DNA of 64,000 bases from assembly GCF_030867095.1 (NCBI RefSeq), contig NC_081824.1, forward strand, positions 122,458,162-122,522,161, read 5' to 3'. Origin of the DNA: Alligator mississippiensis. Taxonomy: Eukaryota > Chordata > Crocodylia > Alligatoridae. The notes under the pieces were generated by a model. It saw only the letters and a program-made list of their open reading frames with translations. It had not been told where the DNA came from and did not search any database. Below are positions 21,626 to 33,184 of the stretch, one piece after another; positions within the stretch are counted from its first letter, which is position 1, and every line of letters begins with the position of its first letter. Both the position numbers and the translations under genes were made by a program.

Positions 21626-22818
21626 ACAGAAAAAACAATAATGTAAGTGGTTTTAATCCCTCCTACATAGAAACTCCTCTTAATAGTCTAAGCACAATAT
21701 TCTATCACAATATGACACGACGTTTGTATTAGGTCATTGATTACAGTATAGGATATGACACTATGCAGTATTATGACATGACTTGACATGATATGACCAC
21801 TAATTAAATTATATGAAATAACAAAAATATAAAAATGAAATACATAACATTTATACTGAGAAAAAAACTACTGGAATTTTTCATGTTCCTTGCAGAAAAC
21901 ATTAAAGGTTTTGGATTTTTTTTAATCTTGTGGGAAACTTAAAAAATGCAAAACAGTTAGCATTGAGCCCAGATTTTCTTATTACAGCACCACACAAGAG
22001 TTCTGTGCTGATTTTTATACTTGTCAAGACTAAAAGTCATACATAAAATATAAAGCAGTCTTGCAGTCATACAGACTAAACAAAATCACTTTACAGTTTG
22101 ATGCTTTCAGTGCAGACTATTACAAATCCTTTACCAAAAAGTCAGTTTTCAGAACATGGGAATGCCTTTTTAAATATAGTTGTGCTAACAGCAAATCATC
22201 ATAAATCACAGGGCAAAAAACACTTAATATCTTGTAAGGACTAATGGTTTTGTAAGATAGATAAGAAATTTTCAACTTTCAGAGCTCTGCAAAACATGAC
22301 AATGTAACACCAGAAGGGAAACTCATCTGTTTGACGAATATCAATAATATATATATTCATTCACTCGTGTTGATCACAGTACCATCAGTTCCACAGAGGT
22401 TAAAAGACAGCCAGTGGGTAATCATGTGCAAAACAATCCAGAGTGAGGAACCTATATTTGGTCTTCTGTCATGAATTAAATTTTTCATGAGCCACCATTG
22501 AATTATAATTGAGCATTAAACAAGGCAACAAAACCACTTGGAGGCATCTAAATATACAAAATATCAGGGGGTGAAAGTTAACCTACATTATATATAAATC
22601 CCACCTGTATTTTAGAAACAAGCATGTTCATAAATATTAGGCATTTCATATTTTAAGGAAATTTGTACAGACTTACCAATGTTCTTCTCTACTGCACCAT
22701 GCATTTTCAGATGCCCTAACATCGCTTTATTCCACATTTCTTTCCATGCTGCCACTGTTTTAGTAGTGTTTGCATGACAAATAACAACTCCTTCTACTAA
22801 CAACTAAGAGCTAAATTC
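21626..22818. other. A/T-rich intergenic sequence
   Basis: No gene seen. 21715-21800 is rich in ATGACA/TATGA words (a loose repeat), and 22345-22356 is an (AT)n stretch. Confidence 0.5.
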
Positions 22819-23229
22819 ACAAAGGGTACATCTACACAAAACACATTAATGCACATTAACCTAATTTAATGCACATTATGGGCGTGAGTTTACATGTGCA
22901 CACCCTTAATGCACATTAAAAAGAGTGAAATTAGGCTAATCACACTTAACTTTTATACCTGCAAATACAGGTATCAAATTTAGGTACAATATGCAGGTAT
23001 CAAATTTAGGGGCAATTTAGTTAAAGCACATTAACACATGTGTAGACACAACCTGGCATTAACTTTAGTGCCAGGTCTGCCCAGCCACTAGGGTCACATA
23101 GCAGAGCCACAGGGACTTGACATTAACTTTAGTTCCAAGTCCCTGCCCATGTGGACACCTACCAAAAATCACTTAATGAACATTAAATTTAGTCACTCTT
23201 AAATGTACATGTAGATGCATACAAAGGGT
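22819..23229. mobile_element. MITE, ~400 bp, flanked by ACAAAGGGT
   Basis: The 9-bp word ACAAAGGGT occurs at 22819-22827 and 23221-23229. Between them lie inverted termini: ACATCTACACA on the left and TGTAGATGCAT on the right. ACATTAA words are dense in both arms, and CAGGTATCAAATTTAGG is duplicated at about 22970 and 23000. It belongs to the GTGTAGAYGCA-ended group. Whether the 9-bp repeat is a true target duplication or part of the TIR is unresolved. Confidence 0.55.
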
Positions 23230-23560
23230 CTTGGGTACCTATCGATTCAAACATCTAGGCCCAGCATTTAGGAGCCACAGATATTCTCAAAATAGCGTCT
23301 TTGCTGCCACATTATCTGAAAGATGCCTGAAGTCATTTCAGCATCTACATTTTTACTACTGGGTATGCATGCAACTACCCAAGTCCTGGCACGCCTGAGC
23401 TGTTTCAGGGCCCTTGTCTAATCCACAGCAGTATCCTCACCTATCTCACCTGCAGGACATGATCGATTAGGCATTAATAAGCACTCCTAACATGCTTTTA
23501 AAAAAAGGCAGCTGTAAGAAGACAATCCTGGTGATTGCAATATGACAGTGCCCCCTTCTT
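23230..23560. other. No gene recognised
   Basis: Intergenic sequence without recognised features. Confidence 0.4.
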
Positions 23561-23564
23561 CTCC

Positions 23565-23690
23565 ATAATCCAGTAGTTAGAGCACTTACATGAAAAGCAA
23601 AAGACTCAGATTTAGATTCATCATCCTCTATCTGATTTGGAGCAGGGATTTTAACCTGTGTCTTCCACACCCTGTTGAACTATTAATTAT
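23565..23690. mobile_element. Old tRNA-like SINE relic, inverted halves
   Basis: The left half (CCAGTAGTTAGAGCACTTAC..AGACTCAGATTTAGATTC in short words) resembles a decayed tRNA A-box/B-box head. The right half (GGAGCAGGGATTTTAACCTG) is an inverted version of a B-box region (GGTTAAAATCC on the minus strand). This matches a widespread sauropsid tRNA-derived repeat as I recall it. No intact box remains. Confidence 0.4.
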
Positions 23691-24221
23691 GAGTGCTTGT
23701 ACTATTTTGAGCCAGAAAGGACTACTCTGATATAAGCACTTAACAGGAGAAAGAGACTCACAGATGTAACTCCTGAGTGAATAGAAATGCCCTTTTCCAG
23801 AGTGGAGTCAGATGTCTAACTTACTGTGAGGAACAGGTCCTCAGCATTTTCTGCTGGCTAGTTCAAGTGGCTTTTCTCTCAGCATGCTGGCTTCTCCCCA
23901 TGATCTCCCAGCATGATCTTTGCATTATCTCTGTTTGCTATTTGCATGCTGGCTTCTCCCATATAGCACACGGATGAGTCACTTGGAGATGCAGACTTCA
24001 TTAGACACCAAGGCCTCTGCAGGTTACATGCTACAATATCAAGTGGTGTGACACCTGAATCCCTTAGTGGACTTTGTTCTAAATCTGCCATTCCTGCAAA
24101 TGATCAGCCTGAAGTTTCCTACTAAATCTCTCTAGCAAAAAGCTCTCCTTACAAAGCTGGTATGACAAAAGTTAATGTAAAAATATGTGAGGTTTTCATG
24201 AAAACATTTCAATGAGATTAC
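23691..24221. other. No gene recognised
   Basis: GCATGCTGGCTTCTCCC is repeated at about 23883 and 23945. No gene found. Confidence 0.45.
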
Positions 24222-24816
24222 TTAGAATCATGGAAACTTAGGGTTGTAAGGGACCTCAGGAGATAATCTAGTCCAACCTCCTGTTCAAAGCAGGACTGTA
24301 CGCAGCTATATCATCCCAGCCAAGGCTTTGTCTAGCTGGCTCTTAAAAACCCCCAAGGATGGAGATTCCACCACCTCTCTAGGTAACCCATTCCAGTACT
24401 TCACTACCCTCCCAGTGAGAAAATGTTTCCTAATATCTAACCTAAACTTGCATTACTGCAACTTGAGACCATTGATCCTTGTTCTGTCATCTGCCACCAC
24501 TGAGAACACAGACTGGCTCCATCCTCTTTGTAAACACCCTTCAGGTAGTTGAAGGCTACTATTAAATCTCTTCGCAGTCTTCTCTTCTTCTGAATAAATA
24601 AGCTTAAATCCCTCAGCCTCTCCTAAGACATGTGCCCCTAAGTCATGTGCCCCTAACTATTTTTGTTGGCCTCCAATGGACTCTCCCCAATTTTTCCATA
24701 TCTTTCCTGTAGTGGGGGCTGCAAAACTGGACACAGTACTCCAGATGTGGTCTCACCAGTGCTGAATAGAGGGGAATAATCACTTCCCTCAATCTGCTGG
24801 CAAGGCTTCTACTAAT

Positions 24817-25546
24817 TAGGGCAGTGTGAAGCTTCAGTTGCTGATTCGATTTCGAGGAAATTCAGTCCTATTTGGTGGCTGAATCTCTGAAACCAAATTG
24901 AATCAGGACACCCATTAATCTCTCTAAATCAAATCGGAAGTCTCCGATTCAATTCAGAGAGATTCAGAGAGATTCGATGATTCGGCCATAGACACAGCTT
25001 TATATGTTTTTACCACATACCTCAAAGTACTAGCCAGTTCATGAGTGCTGAGATGGTGGTGTGGATGGCTCATCCTACAGGAGCATAAAGGGGTCCCCAA
25101 CGTGCTCGGTGGCAGATCAGGAAGTGGACTAGAAGCACTTCTGGGGCCACCATGGAGTGTGCGGGGGACCCCCTCCTCCCCCCATGCCCTGGCTCAGTGA
25201 CTGGTGCCTCCTGGGCCGCCAGGGCCCCCCGGGGCCAATTGCTGAGCTGAGGAGATGTGAGGGGGGATGCACCACTGAGCATGTGGGGAGCCTCCCTGAA
25301 CTCCTGTGGGACGCTCCGTCTGCCCCACCATCTCAGCATTCACAAGCCACACCTAGTACTTCGAAGTATGTAGAAAAACCATATAAAGCTGTGGCTATGG
25401 CCAAATCACTGATTCTCTGAATCAGAATCCAACCTTCAGATTTGGATTCAGCCGAACCGAATCAGGACACTGATCTGAATCAGCGAATCATCGCTGTCCC
25501 CCAAATCAGGCCAAATCCAATCGAATACGGCCTGTTTCACACACCC
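24817..25546. mobile_element. Long-inverted-repeat (foldback) DNA element
   Basis: Left end TAGGGCAGTGTGAAGC; right end, read on the minus strand, TAGGGGTGTGTGAAAC. Inverted similarity continues inward for more than 200 bp on each side: CACAGCTTTATATG, CAAAGTACTAG and GCTGAGATGGTG on the left recur inverted at 25310-25400. CTAAT lies on both sides (24812-24816, 25547-25551), and the CR1 text rejoins exactly there. The outer arms are dense in GATTC/GAATC words. The unpaired centre (about 25080-25310) is G+C-rich. No transposase; superfamily unresolved. Confidence 0.8.
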
Positions 25547-25678
25547 CTAATGCAGCCTTGTATGCCATTAGCTTTCTTCACAACAAGGACACACTGTTAG
25601 CTCATATTCAGCTTCTTGTCCACTGTAACGTCCAAGTAGCCAGTCAGCCCCCGGGCTGTACCAGCACATGGGATTGTT

Positions 25679-27261
25679 CTATCCTAAGTGCAAGAATTTG
25701 CATCTGTCTTTATTGAACTTCATGATATTTCTTTTGGTCCAATCCTCCAATTTGTCAAGGTCTCTATGAATCCTATCTCTAACCTCTAGTATATCTACTA
25801 CTCTCCCCAGCTTGGTGTCATTTGCAAATTTATTGAGGGTGCACTTCATCCCATCTTCCAGGTTGTTGATGAAAATATTGAGAAAAAAATGGTCCCAGGA
25901 CAGACCCCCGGAGCACTCCATTTGATACAAGCTGCCAACTAAACATCAAGCCATTGACTACTACCCATTGAACTTGATTTTCTATCCACCCTACAGTCCG
26001 TTCATACAATCCATACTTCCTCAGGTTGCTTGCAAGAATGCTGTGTGAGGTTGTGTCAAAAGCCTTGCTAAAGTCAAGGTATATCACATACTTTGCTCTT
26101 CTTGAATCCACAGAACCAGTCATCTTAACATAAGAGGCAATCAGGTTGTTCATGCATGACTCGCACTTGATGAATCTATGCTGACTATTCCTAATCACCT
26201 TCTTATCCTCCAATTGCTTAGAAATGGATTCCTTGAGAACCTGCTTCATGATTTTTCCAGGGACTGAGATGAAGCTGACCAGTCTGTAGTTCTGTGGATC
26301 CTCCTTCTTCTCTTCTTTAAAGATGGGCACTATATTTGTCCTTTTCCAATTTTCTGGGACCTCTCCCAACCACAATGAGTTTTCAAAGATGATGGTCAGT
26401 GACTCTGCAATCCCATCAGCCAACTCCCTCAGCACCCTCAAGTGCATCATGTCCAACCCCATGGACTAGCACACATCCTGCTTTTCTACATATCCCCTAA
26501 CCTGTTCTTTCACCACTGAGGGCTTCTGACCTCCTTCACAAATTATGCTGCCAGGTGCAGTAGTCTGGGAAATGACCTTGCCTGTGAAGACTGAAGTGAA
26601 AAAGGCATTATTTCAGCCATTTCTGCATCCTCTGTCACTAGGTTGCCTCCCTCATTCAGTAAGGGACCCACACTTTGCCTGATCTTCCCCTTCTGCTTAT
26701 GTACTTGAAGAAACCCTTCTTTTTACCCTTCACATCCCTTGCTAGCTGCAACTCTAATTGTACTTTGGCCTTCTTGCATTCATCCCTGCATACCCAAGCA
26801 ATAATCTTATACTTCTCCCTAGTTGTTTTTCCAAGTTTCCACTTTTTGTAAGCTTCCTTTTTGTGTTTTAGTTCACTGAAGAGTTCTCTGATATGCCAAG
26901 CTGGTCTTCTGCTGTGCTTGCTAGTCTTCCTGTGAATTGGTATGGTTCATTCCTGTGCCCTCAGTAAAGTTTCTTTAAAATACAACCGGCTCTCTTGGAC
27001 TCCTTTCCTCCTCAGACTGGCCTCCCAGAGGATCCTACCCATTAGTTCCGTGAGTGAGTCAAAGGCTGCTTTTCTGAAGTACAAGGTCCTTCCTCCACTG
27101 CTCTTCTTCTTTCCTTTCCTCAGAATCCTGAACTCAATCATCTCAAAGTTGCTGCTGCCCAAGTTGTCATCCACTACTACACTCCCCACCAAATCTTCCC
27201 TGTTTGTGAGCAGGAGGTCAAGAAGAGCAAGGACCCTAGTTGGCCTCTCCAACACTTGCAC
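25679..27261 (-). pseudogene. CR1 ORF2 relic: endonuclease end plus RT
   Basis: Separate minus-strand frames cover 26947-27261 (endonuclease C-terminus, with ALLDLLLTN and SNFEMIEFRILR boxes), 25830-26462 (RT fingers and palm, with VPIFK, YLDFSKAFDT and GSVLGP boxes) and 25679-25930 (palm and thumb, with the catalytic box mutated to FAND, then KCKFLHLG-like text). About 480 bp between the first two frames carries decayed linker codons. Family role: target-primed reverse transcription of CR1 RNA. Confidence 0.8.
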
Positions 27262-27262
27262 T

Positions 27263-28274
27263 TAATGGGATATAAGACAGAGAGATGGCTTATCAGTAAT
27301 ATAGGGGCAAGGAGATTGAGTATTGAACTTGGTAGCACACAGGATAGTTCATAACTCAGATAAATGGTGTTTGATTCTTGTGTCCAAACCAATTTACAAC
27401 ATGAGCACAAGATGCATGTTGGAAATATTGCTGCAATTTGATACACTGGTGAAGTAATGCTGAGACAGGTGGTCAGACACCTGGTACTGACTATGATATA
27501 TAAATGGATAACCTGCATATGTTGGCGGGGGGGAGGACTGTTCTAGAAAGGGATTTTTATATACATATTTTTTTAAGAACACAGGTTAGGAAAACTAAGG
27601 AACTCAATTACAATATTCAGAATTATAGTTCATTGATATTTATATAGTTAGTGACTATCTTTTATCTCATAGAGAACAATTTCAAAAGACAAACAGAAGA
27701 CACACAATATTGAAGAAATAATCTTATAATGTGGAAAAAATGAACTGATTATTTCTTTTTAATTCCCTCTAAATTTGCTATGGGCAGAATTCCTACAAGT
27801 TACTTAACCATGAATCTAACCATGAGGACTAATTCCAAGAAGCATCCACCAAAATGCCAGAGTCTAAGTATCTTTCCATTGTATTCTTGTCTCTTGTAAG
27901 ACTCAAGAGACTGTTTTCTAAGTTGTATGGATTCAGCCCCTGGTTCCACAAATATTTCACACATAGCTTATGCATGTGAGTGGTCATGCTGGCTTTAATG
28001 GGACTGCCACATTTAAATTTGTGTATGCAGTTCAGAGTCATAATGCTTTCTGTTGCAACCAAATCTCATCTTTGATTTGCATTATGAAACCATAAACTAA
28101 GAAGCTCCCATTATTCTAATAATTCTTGTAAAGTCGTAATAATCAGATAGAAATGTTGATGTTTTACTAAGTACATTGTCATTAATAAGTTATTCTTTTA
28201 GGTGCTGTTGCTAGGTTTTTCACTGAATAGTTCTATTCAAGTCTGAAATTCTGCTGTTATTGCTCCTCCTTGAA
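27263..28274. other. No gene recognised
   Basis: Mostly A/T-rich intergenic sequence with no defined repeat. Confidence 0.5.
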
Positions 28275-28631
28275 GGGTGCCTGTACACAGGCATGGAGGC
28301 TGCTCCAACGCACTGTAAATACAGTGCGTTGGAGCAGACTCAATTAATCAAGTCTCCTGGAGCGTGGTAATTACCGCACTCAAGCCAGCCTCTGCGTCTT
28401 GTGTATCAGCATCACCCCCATGCTTCAGAATGCCAGTGGAGCTGCTTGAACTAAAGTTCATTTGACAAGCTTTAGTTCAAGCACCCCCATTTCCATTTTG
28501 AAGCATGGGACGAGATGTTGCAGCACTTTAATTAGAACGGATCTTGGTACCACCCTTATGAAAGTGCCGTTCTCCACCTCCTCCCTCCCTCCCTCCCTGC
28601 CGACACCCCAGAGTACACGTAAAAGTGCCCC
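28275..28631. mobile_element. TIR DNA element, ~357 bp, with perfect hairpin
   Basis: The left end GGGTGCCTGTACAC pairs with the right end GTACACGTAAAAGTGCCCC. It shares GTTGGAGCAGACTCA, TGGTAATTACC and ACTAAAG..CTTTAGTTCAAG words with the copies at 4590 and 8450. A perfect 18-bp-arm palindrome spans 28300-28337. A (CTCC)n run lies near 28578-28600. No coding capacity. Confidence 0.6.
28300..28337. repeat. Perfect 18-bp-arm palindrome
   Basis: Arms 28300-28317 and 28320-28337 are perfect reverse complements (CTGCTCCAACGCACTGTA on the left) with a 2-nt AA spacer. Confidence 0.9.
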
Positions 28632-29232
28632 ATAAGTGATGCTTGCACTGAAGAACAGTGTTCACTCTAGACAAGAATATCTAGGCTTAAGCTCTTAATT
28701 ACTCTGCGATAGTTGAACAATTATGGCTGCTATAATTCATACTTCAAATTAACATATTTCTTTAGAACCAATCAGAGCACTTTATGCTCTGATAATTTAA
28801 TGAATAGAGAGAATTATTTGCTTGGTGACTCAAATTAACACAGTACAAATAGTTTTGAAGACCAACAAGTAATGACAGGGTGGCAAAGTACCCATGAAGA
28901 TCATTTGTTTTTCAGTCATTTCCTTTTTAAATTAGATTTCAGTTCCAGAACAACTTTCACACACTCAGAATGCTGATGATAGACAAATTATAGTCAAAGC
29001 AGAGCATAAGCAGTTGATATTAAACCAAATGTCCTGGTTGCAGGTTTCATAACCCATTAATATATGGCAAGTAGGAGGGAATTGTAGGGTTATTTAATTC
29101 ATGTACATCTGTTCCATGTGTAAAGAAAGCAGCTGGAGTCAGTTGTTTCAAATAAATACTTTGGATTAGCAAAACCACATACAGCAGAGTGTTGAGAGCA
29201 ACAACAATTTGTAATAAATTTATTCTATATAG
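28632..29232. other. A/T-rich intergenic sequence
   Basis: No gene or repeat boundary recognised. Confidence 0.5.
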
Positions 29233-29330
29233 CAGGGGTTGCCAACCGGGGGTACGCATACCCCAGGGGTACTTGAGAAGGCCCTAGGGGGCATGCATGG
29301 ATGGCAGGAACAGAGGGTGGGCACCCAGGT
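29233..29330. mobile_element. hAT-type fragment (CAGGGGTTGCCAACC end)
   Basis: Starts CAGGGGTTGCCAACCGGGGG followed by GTACGCATACCCC, the pattern of CAG-ended hAT elements that carry a GGTACGC block. The copy at 57287 shows the same GGCACGCATACC text. The right end was not found, so it is truncated. Confidence 0.5.
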
Positions 29331-29334
29331 AGTG

Positions 29335-30012
29335 AGACTACCTGACAGAATATCTAATCCCTATTCTCACCATGGTGCCAAACCTTGCTCTGGACTCAGA
29401 TGCCAAATAGGCCCCCTCATCAGTATAGACCACATCATCACTGGACCAAAGAACATAGGATATAACTTCTGAGGTTCCCTCACCCGAACCTCTACCAACA
29501 TCAAATAGGCTATCCCCGGCTTACTGTGCCCCTCTGCTTTCTACATTGGACTGAAGGGGCAATCTGAAGGGGCAATCGCTATATGAAAGAATGAATGAAC
29601 ACTGATTTGACTTCAGTTTAGAAAGACAAACAAGACTGTGGCAGAACATTTGAACCTCCCTTGACATTCCATCATTGACCTCAGGGTAGCTGTTCTTAAA
29701 CAACAAAACTTTAAAAAGCACCTTGAAAAGGAAATTGCAAAACAACATATAACTCACAGACTGGATTATGTTAAGTATAGACTATGGATTCTTATCCCAT
29801 TACCTCAATTAGCTTTTATAACCACTATATCCCTCAGCACGTTAACTGTTTTGTTTTTCTGCATCCTACCCACCTTGCTTCTCCCAACAGCTTCCTCCCC
29901 CTTCCCTACTCTTTGTATTCTGATCATTGCTTTCTATTTAGAAGCTCTGTTTCCTGCAGTCTCTTTGCAGCAACTGATGAACTCACTGATTATGAAAGCT
30001 TATATATCTCCT
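29335..30012 (+). pseudogene. Penelope-like element 3' part: GIY-YIG relic
   Basis: Decayed plus-strand codons give, in order: a PYSHHGAKPC / CQIGPLI / DHIITGPKN linker (29355-29470), then the GIY-YIG endonuclease core as CPSAFYIG near 29526-29560, ERMNEH at 29586-29603, and a long helix ending KSTLKRKLQNN near 29710-29740. A non-coding tail follows, finishing with a hammerhead-like core (29974-29997). Penelope-like elements pair an RT with a GIY-YIG endonuclease; the RT is absent here. Several stops and frameshifts. The GTGTAGAT-type element at 30016 abuts its end. Confidence 0.7.
29974..29997 (+). ncRNA. Degraded hammerhead-ribozyme-like core
   Basis: CTGATGA (29974-29980) and GAAA (29994-29997) are the two conserved core strings of a hammerhead ribozyme, in the right order and spacing for a short stem II. 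The sequence between no longer pairs well, so activity is unlikely. Penelope-like elements are known to carry hammerheads. Confidence 0.5.
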
Positions 30013-30015
30013 AGT

Positions 30016-30496
30016 GGGTGTATCTACACATGCAAATAATGTGCCTGAATTCTCTGTGCAGAAAATTTAGGTGCGTTAAATTGTGCTTGTGAATGCATCT
30101 ACATGTGCACCTATACTGGGCTCAGATTTGCACCCAACAGGTGCAGTCAGGTCCAGGGCTACTCCTGCCCTGCTCTGCCCCCCTGCATCAGCCAGGGGGA
30201 ACTGCAGGTTCCTGCTGCAGCTTTGTGTGTGCCAGTTCCAGGCTGACAGGAAATATGGCAGGGCAGCCCTAGGCTGGCAGGCAGGCTTGGGCTGGCCAGG
30301 TGCTTTAGGGGAAGCCTCAGGCTTGTAGGGGGCTCTAGGGGCAGGCTCAGGCTAGCAGGGGGCACAGGGAGGCAGGCAGGCTCAGACTGGCAGGGGATGC
30401 TGTCCTGGGAGCCTTTGGCCAGCGTGCCATGGACGCTCCTCACCCGCTCTTTCCGGGAGATTAATGCACAGTAAAACATCTTGTGTAGATACACCC
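30016..30496. mobile_element. TIR DNA element, ~480 bp (family B-like)
   Basis: The left end GGGTGTATCTACACA matches the inverted right end TGTGTAGATACACCC. Subterminal words (AATGCATCTACATGTGCACC; AATGCACAGTAAAACATC) fit the window's family. The interior (30120-30420) is G+C-rich with repeated GCAGGCTCAGRCTRGCAGGG units. No protein. Confidence 0.65.
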
Positions 30497-31845
30497 AGGT
30501 AGTCTACAAGGTGCAAATCTACTCTGCCTTGTGCCAGGTAAGAATGATGATGGACAGTCAGTTCTTATGTAACAAGATGTGTGGAGGGAGGTGGAGTTAA
30601 ATGTGGTTGACAAGAAACTATCCCAATGGAAACGGGCACTTTTGGTTTATAGAACAGACATGTCCTGCCAAGCAAGTCAGCTTCAACTAGACTGCTTAAG
30701 CCTCTACCCTCTGGACTTCAGGTAGAGTTGTCCCTGGAGGAGCTTCTCTTTCCACAGGATGCTTAGTCCAAAATCAATACCAAAATGCACTCCCATTATC
30801 TTTCTGATTCTGTGCCCTGAATCTGTTTCCTCTCAGGAAATTAAACTTCATGTACTGGATAATAAAAGCGCATGCCAATTTTACCTTTTATCCCCTCAGG
30901 CAATTTCCAGGACCCTTGTAAATGGGCTGCAAGAAGGAAGATCAACCTTCAAGACTGCTGATATTTTGTTGGCAGAGGAAAAGACAGGTCACCCAAGACA
31001 TACATTTGTAAAATGCCACTCATAGCTGCTCTGCCATTTCATGTACTCTGATGACTAAAACCTCAACATTAGAACTGTGTAAAATGGCTTTAAAAGAACA
31101 TTTTACATTACAATCATTAACCACGAGAAGGCTTTAACAATCTAACTTATTTTCTGCAATTAAAGTTATTTACTTGCAGTGTTTTGTTTAGGTACTCCAC
31201 TAGGTAGCCCTTGTGTCACGTTGTCCAAAACTATGGGAAAGGCATCTTGTTTATATATTAGCTGAAGGTTAAAGAACATGTTTTCTTTCCTTCCTTAATG
31301 CTTCCATTAATGCTTCTTTCTTAAAGGGTTGTGACAAATGAAATTAAAGTTAAGATTCATGCAAGGTAGGAAAACATTAAATTATTTTGCTTGATTTAAA
31401 TCTTTTAGCATGTTCCAGCATACTGATTTTTACTTGCTCCTTCATTTCAGTAAAAGATTTATATATATTTAAGTGGTAAAATCTTAGAATAATAAAAAAT
31501 GCCTTGTTTTCTTTAACTTACTGCTTTTGAGCCATCATAAAATTAGCCCACTGGAGTGTTATTTTTTCCCTTCAAAATAAATTAGAGCATTTTAGACTAA
31601 TCTTTCTCTGCTTCAGATTCAGTCATACCATAAATTAGAAAAGTAAACAGTATACTAAAATGGTGTTTAATTAAATTATGGAGTTATGATGACATGCTTG
31701 TTCACTGTTATTTATTTAGGCCATTCTCACTGCTAATTCTTTTTATTCCTTTCCCAAAGAGTCTTGACCCAAATTATTATGATGCCTTCCTGTACAGAAG
31801 AATAAAGGAGATTGCTTAAAAGGAGGGTTGTGCTTCTGTATCAGA
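30497..31845. other. No gene recognised
   Basis: Unremarkable, increasingly A/T-rich toward 31800. The frame at 30759-31025 has no recognisable domain or context. Confidence 0.5.
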
Positions 31846-33184
31846 GGGTGTGTCTACAAGAGATGCATTACTGTGCAGTAGCCTAGTTTACTGTGCAGTT
31901 AAAACCCTTAATCACAATTAAATTTGCTACCTGCAATTTAATAGTGATTAGTTAATGCACAGTAATGCATGTGTAGGCATGATCTGGGAACAAATTTGCT
32001 CCTGGGTCTGGACAACCACTAGGGGGCTAGCCTGAGGCCAGCCCCAGAGTTGCAGGCTAAGAGCTTCTCCTGCTCCAAGTCTGGGTTGCCTCTATTGCAG
32101 CCCCTGTCTGCTGAAAAGCCTGCAGATATTTTGTGCCCTGGGGCATACAAGGCAGGCAGCCTGAGGGCACTGCAGGCCCTGTGTGTCCCCCTGAGCAGGC
32201 CACAGCTCTGCTGTGCCTCCCTGTGAGCACTCCAGCACTGCTGCTTGGCACTGCACTACTGCAGGGCTGCCAGGGCAGTGCCATCAGTGCCACCTGAGTG
32301 CTGAAGGCTGCTGCATCCCCTGGCCAGCCCTGTCAGTCCTCCAGAGCCACCTGCAGGTGATAGCAAATATGCTATCGGCAGCAGAGCCAGCACCATCTGC
32401 ATGCAGCTCACCCCCAGCAGCCTGCCCCGTGCCTGCAGGTGCGGTGGGGCATAGCCTCTGCCACACTGCTTCCAATTTTATAGTGTGCCCCTGTGCTAGG
32501 CACTGCTGGCAGCTGCCCAGGGCCAGCAACATTGGGACAGCTGCAAGGGGCCCAGATTGCTGGTGCAGGACCCAGCATGGTGTTGCTCTCTGTGTCCAGG
32601 CCGAGGACCACATGCACACACACACATGCCCTCCACTCAGAATCTCAACTGGAGCCAGGAGGAGACGGGCAACTTCACAGTTCTCTGGGGTGAGGTGGAG
32701 GTGCTGCACCAGTTTGAGCATGCCAGACACTCCAGTGCCCACATTTATGAGGCCCTGTCAGGCAGGATGTGGGTGTGAGGACATGACTGATTGGCATGGC
32801 AGTGCCGCATAAAGGTCCAGGCCTTGTGGGCACAGTGTGACCAATCACATTCATCAGTCCAGCCAGGCCCACAAAACCAGGCCCTTTATGCGGGCTCTGG
32901 TGGCGGAGCCCACCCCAGCAGCAGGCAGCTCCCAGGGCCAGGGAACAATCTCCTGTCCCTTGCTGGCTGGGTGACCAGATGCAGATTTTCTCCTGGTCAG
33001 GTGTCTACATAAGCACTATTGCACAGTAGCTAATCTCAAGTAAATTTGTTACTTCCATTTGCAGGTAGCAAATTTACTCATGATTAGTTTACTGTGTCAT
33101 AAGCTTGTGCACGTGTACACACATATGCTTACTGCACAGTAAACTGCTCTACTGCACAGTAAAGCATCTCGTGTAGATGCACCC
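31846..33184. mobile_element. TIR DNA element, ~1.34 kb (family A)
   Basis: The left terminus GGGTGTGTCTACAAGAGATG and inverted right terminus (GGGTGCATCTACACGAGATG on the minus strand) are clear and extend about 50 bp, with ACTGTGCAGTA blocks in both arms. The right 250 bp matches the right end of the 3184-4389 element. The interior (32040-32930) is G+C-rich with many overlapping low-complexity frames on both strands. I do not consider any a gene, since none carries a transposase motif. Confidence 0.7.

Larger units (their letters stand above)
24222..27262 (-). mobile_element. Chicken-type CR1 LINE, antisense, interrupted
   Basis: Read on the minus strand: the end of the endonuclease domain (27261-26947); the RT (26462-25679); then 3' UTR and C-terminal text down to 24222. 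The plus strand there reads AGGGTTGTAAGGGACCTCAG and CTAGTCCAACC, a classic CR1 3' end in reverse. It is 5'-truncated within the endonuclease and broken at 24817-25546 by a DNA element flanked by CTAAT. The RT catalytic FADD box reads FAND (25817-25828), and frameshifts split the ORF. Inactive. Confidence 0.85.

Noticed and set aside
32213..32812. 199-codon plus-strand frame in a G+C-rich element
   Set aside because: Overlapped by similar-length frames on both strands; no conserved motif; lies inside a TIR element.
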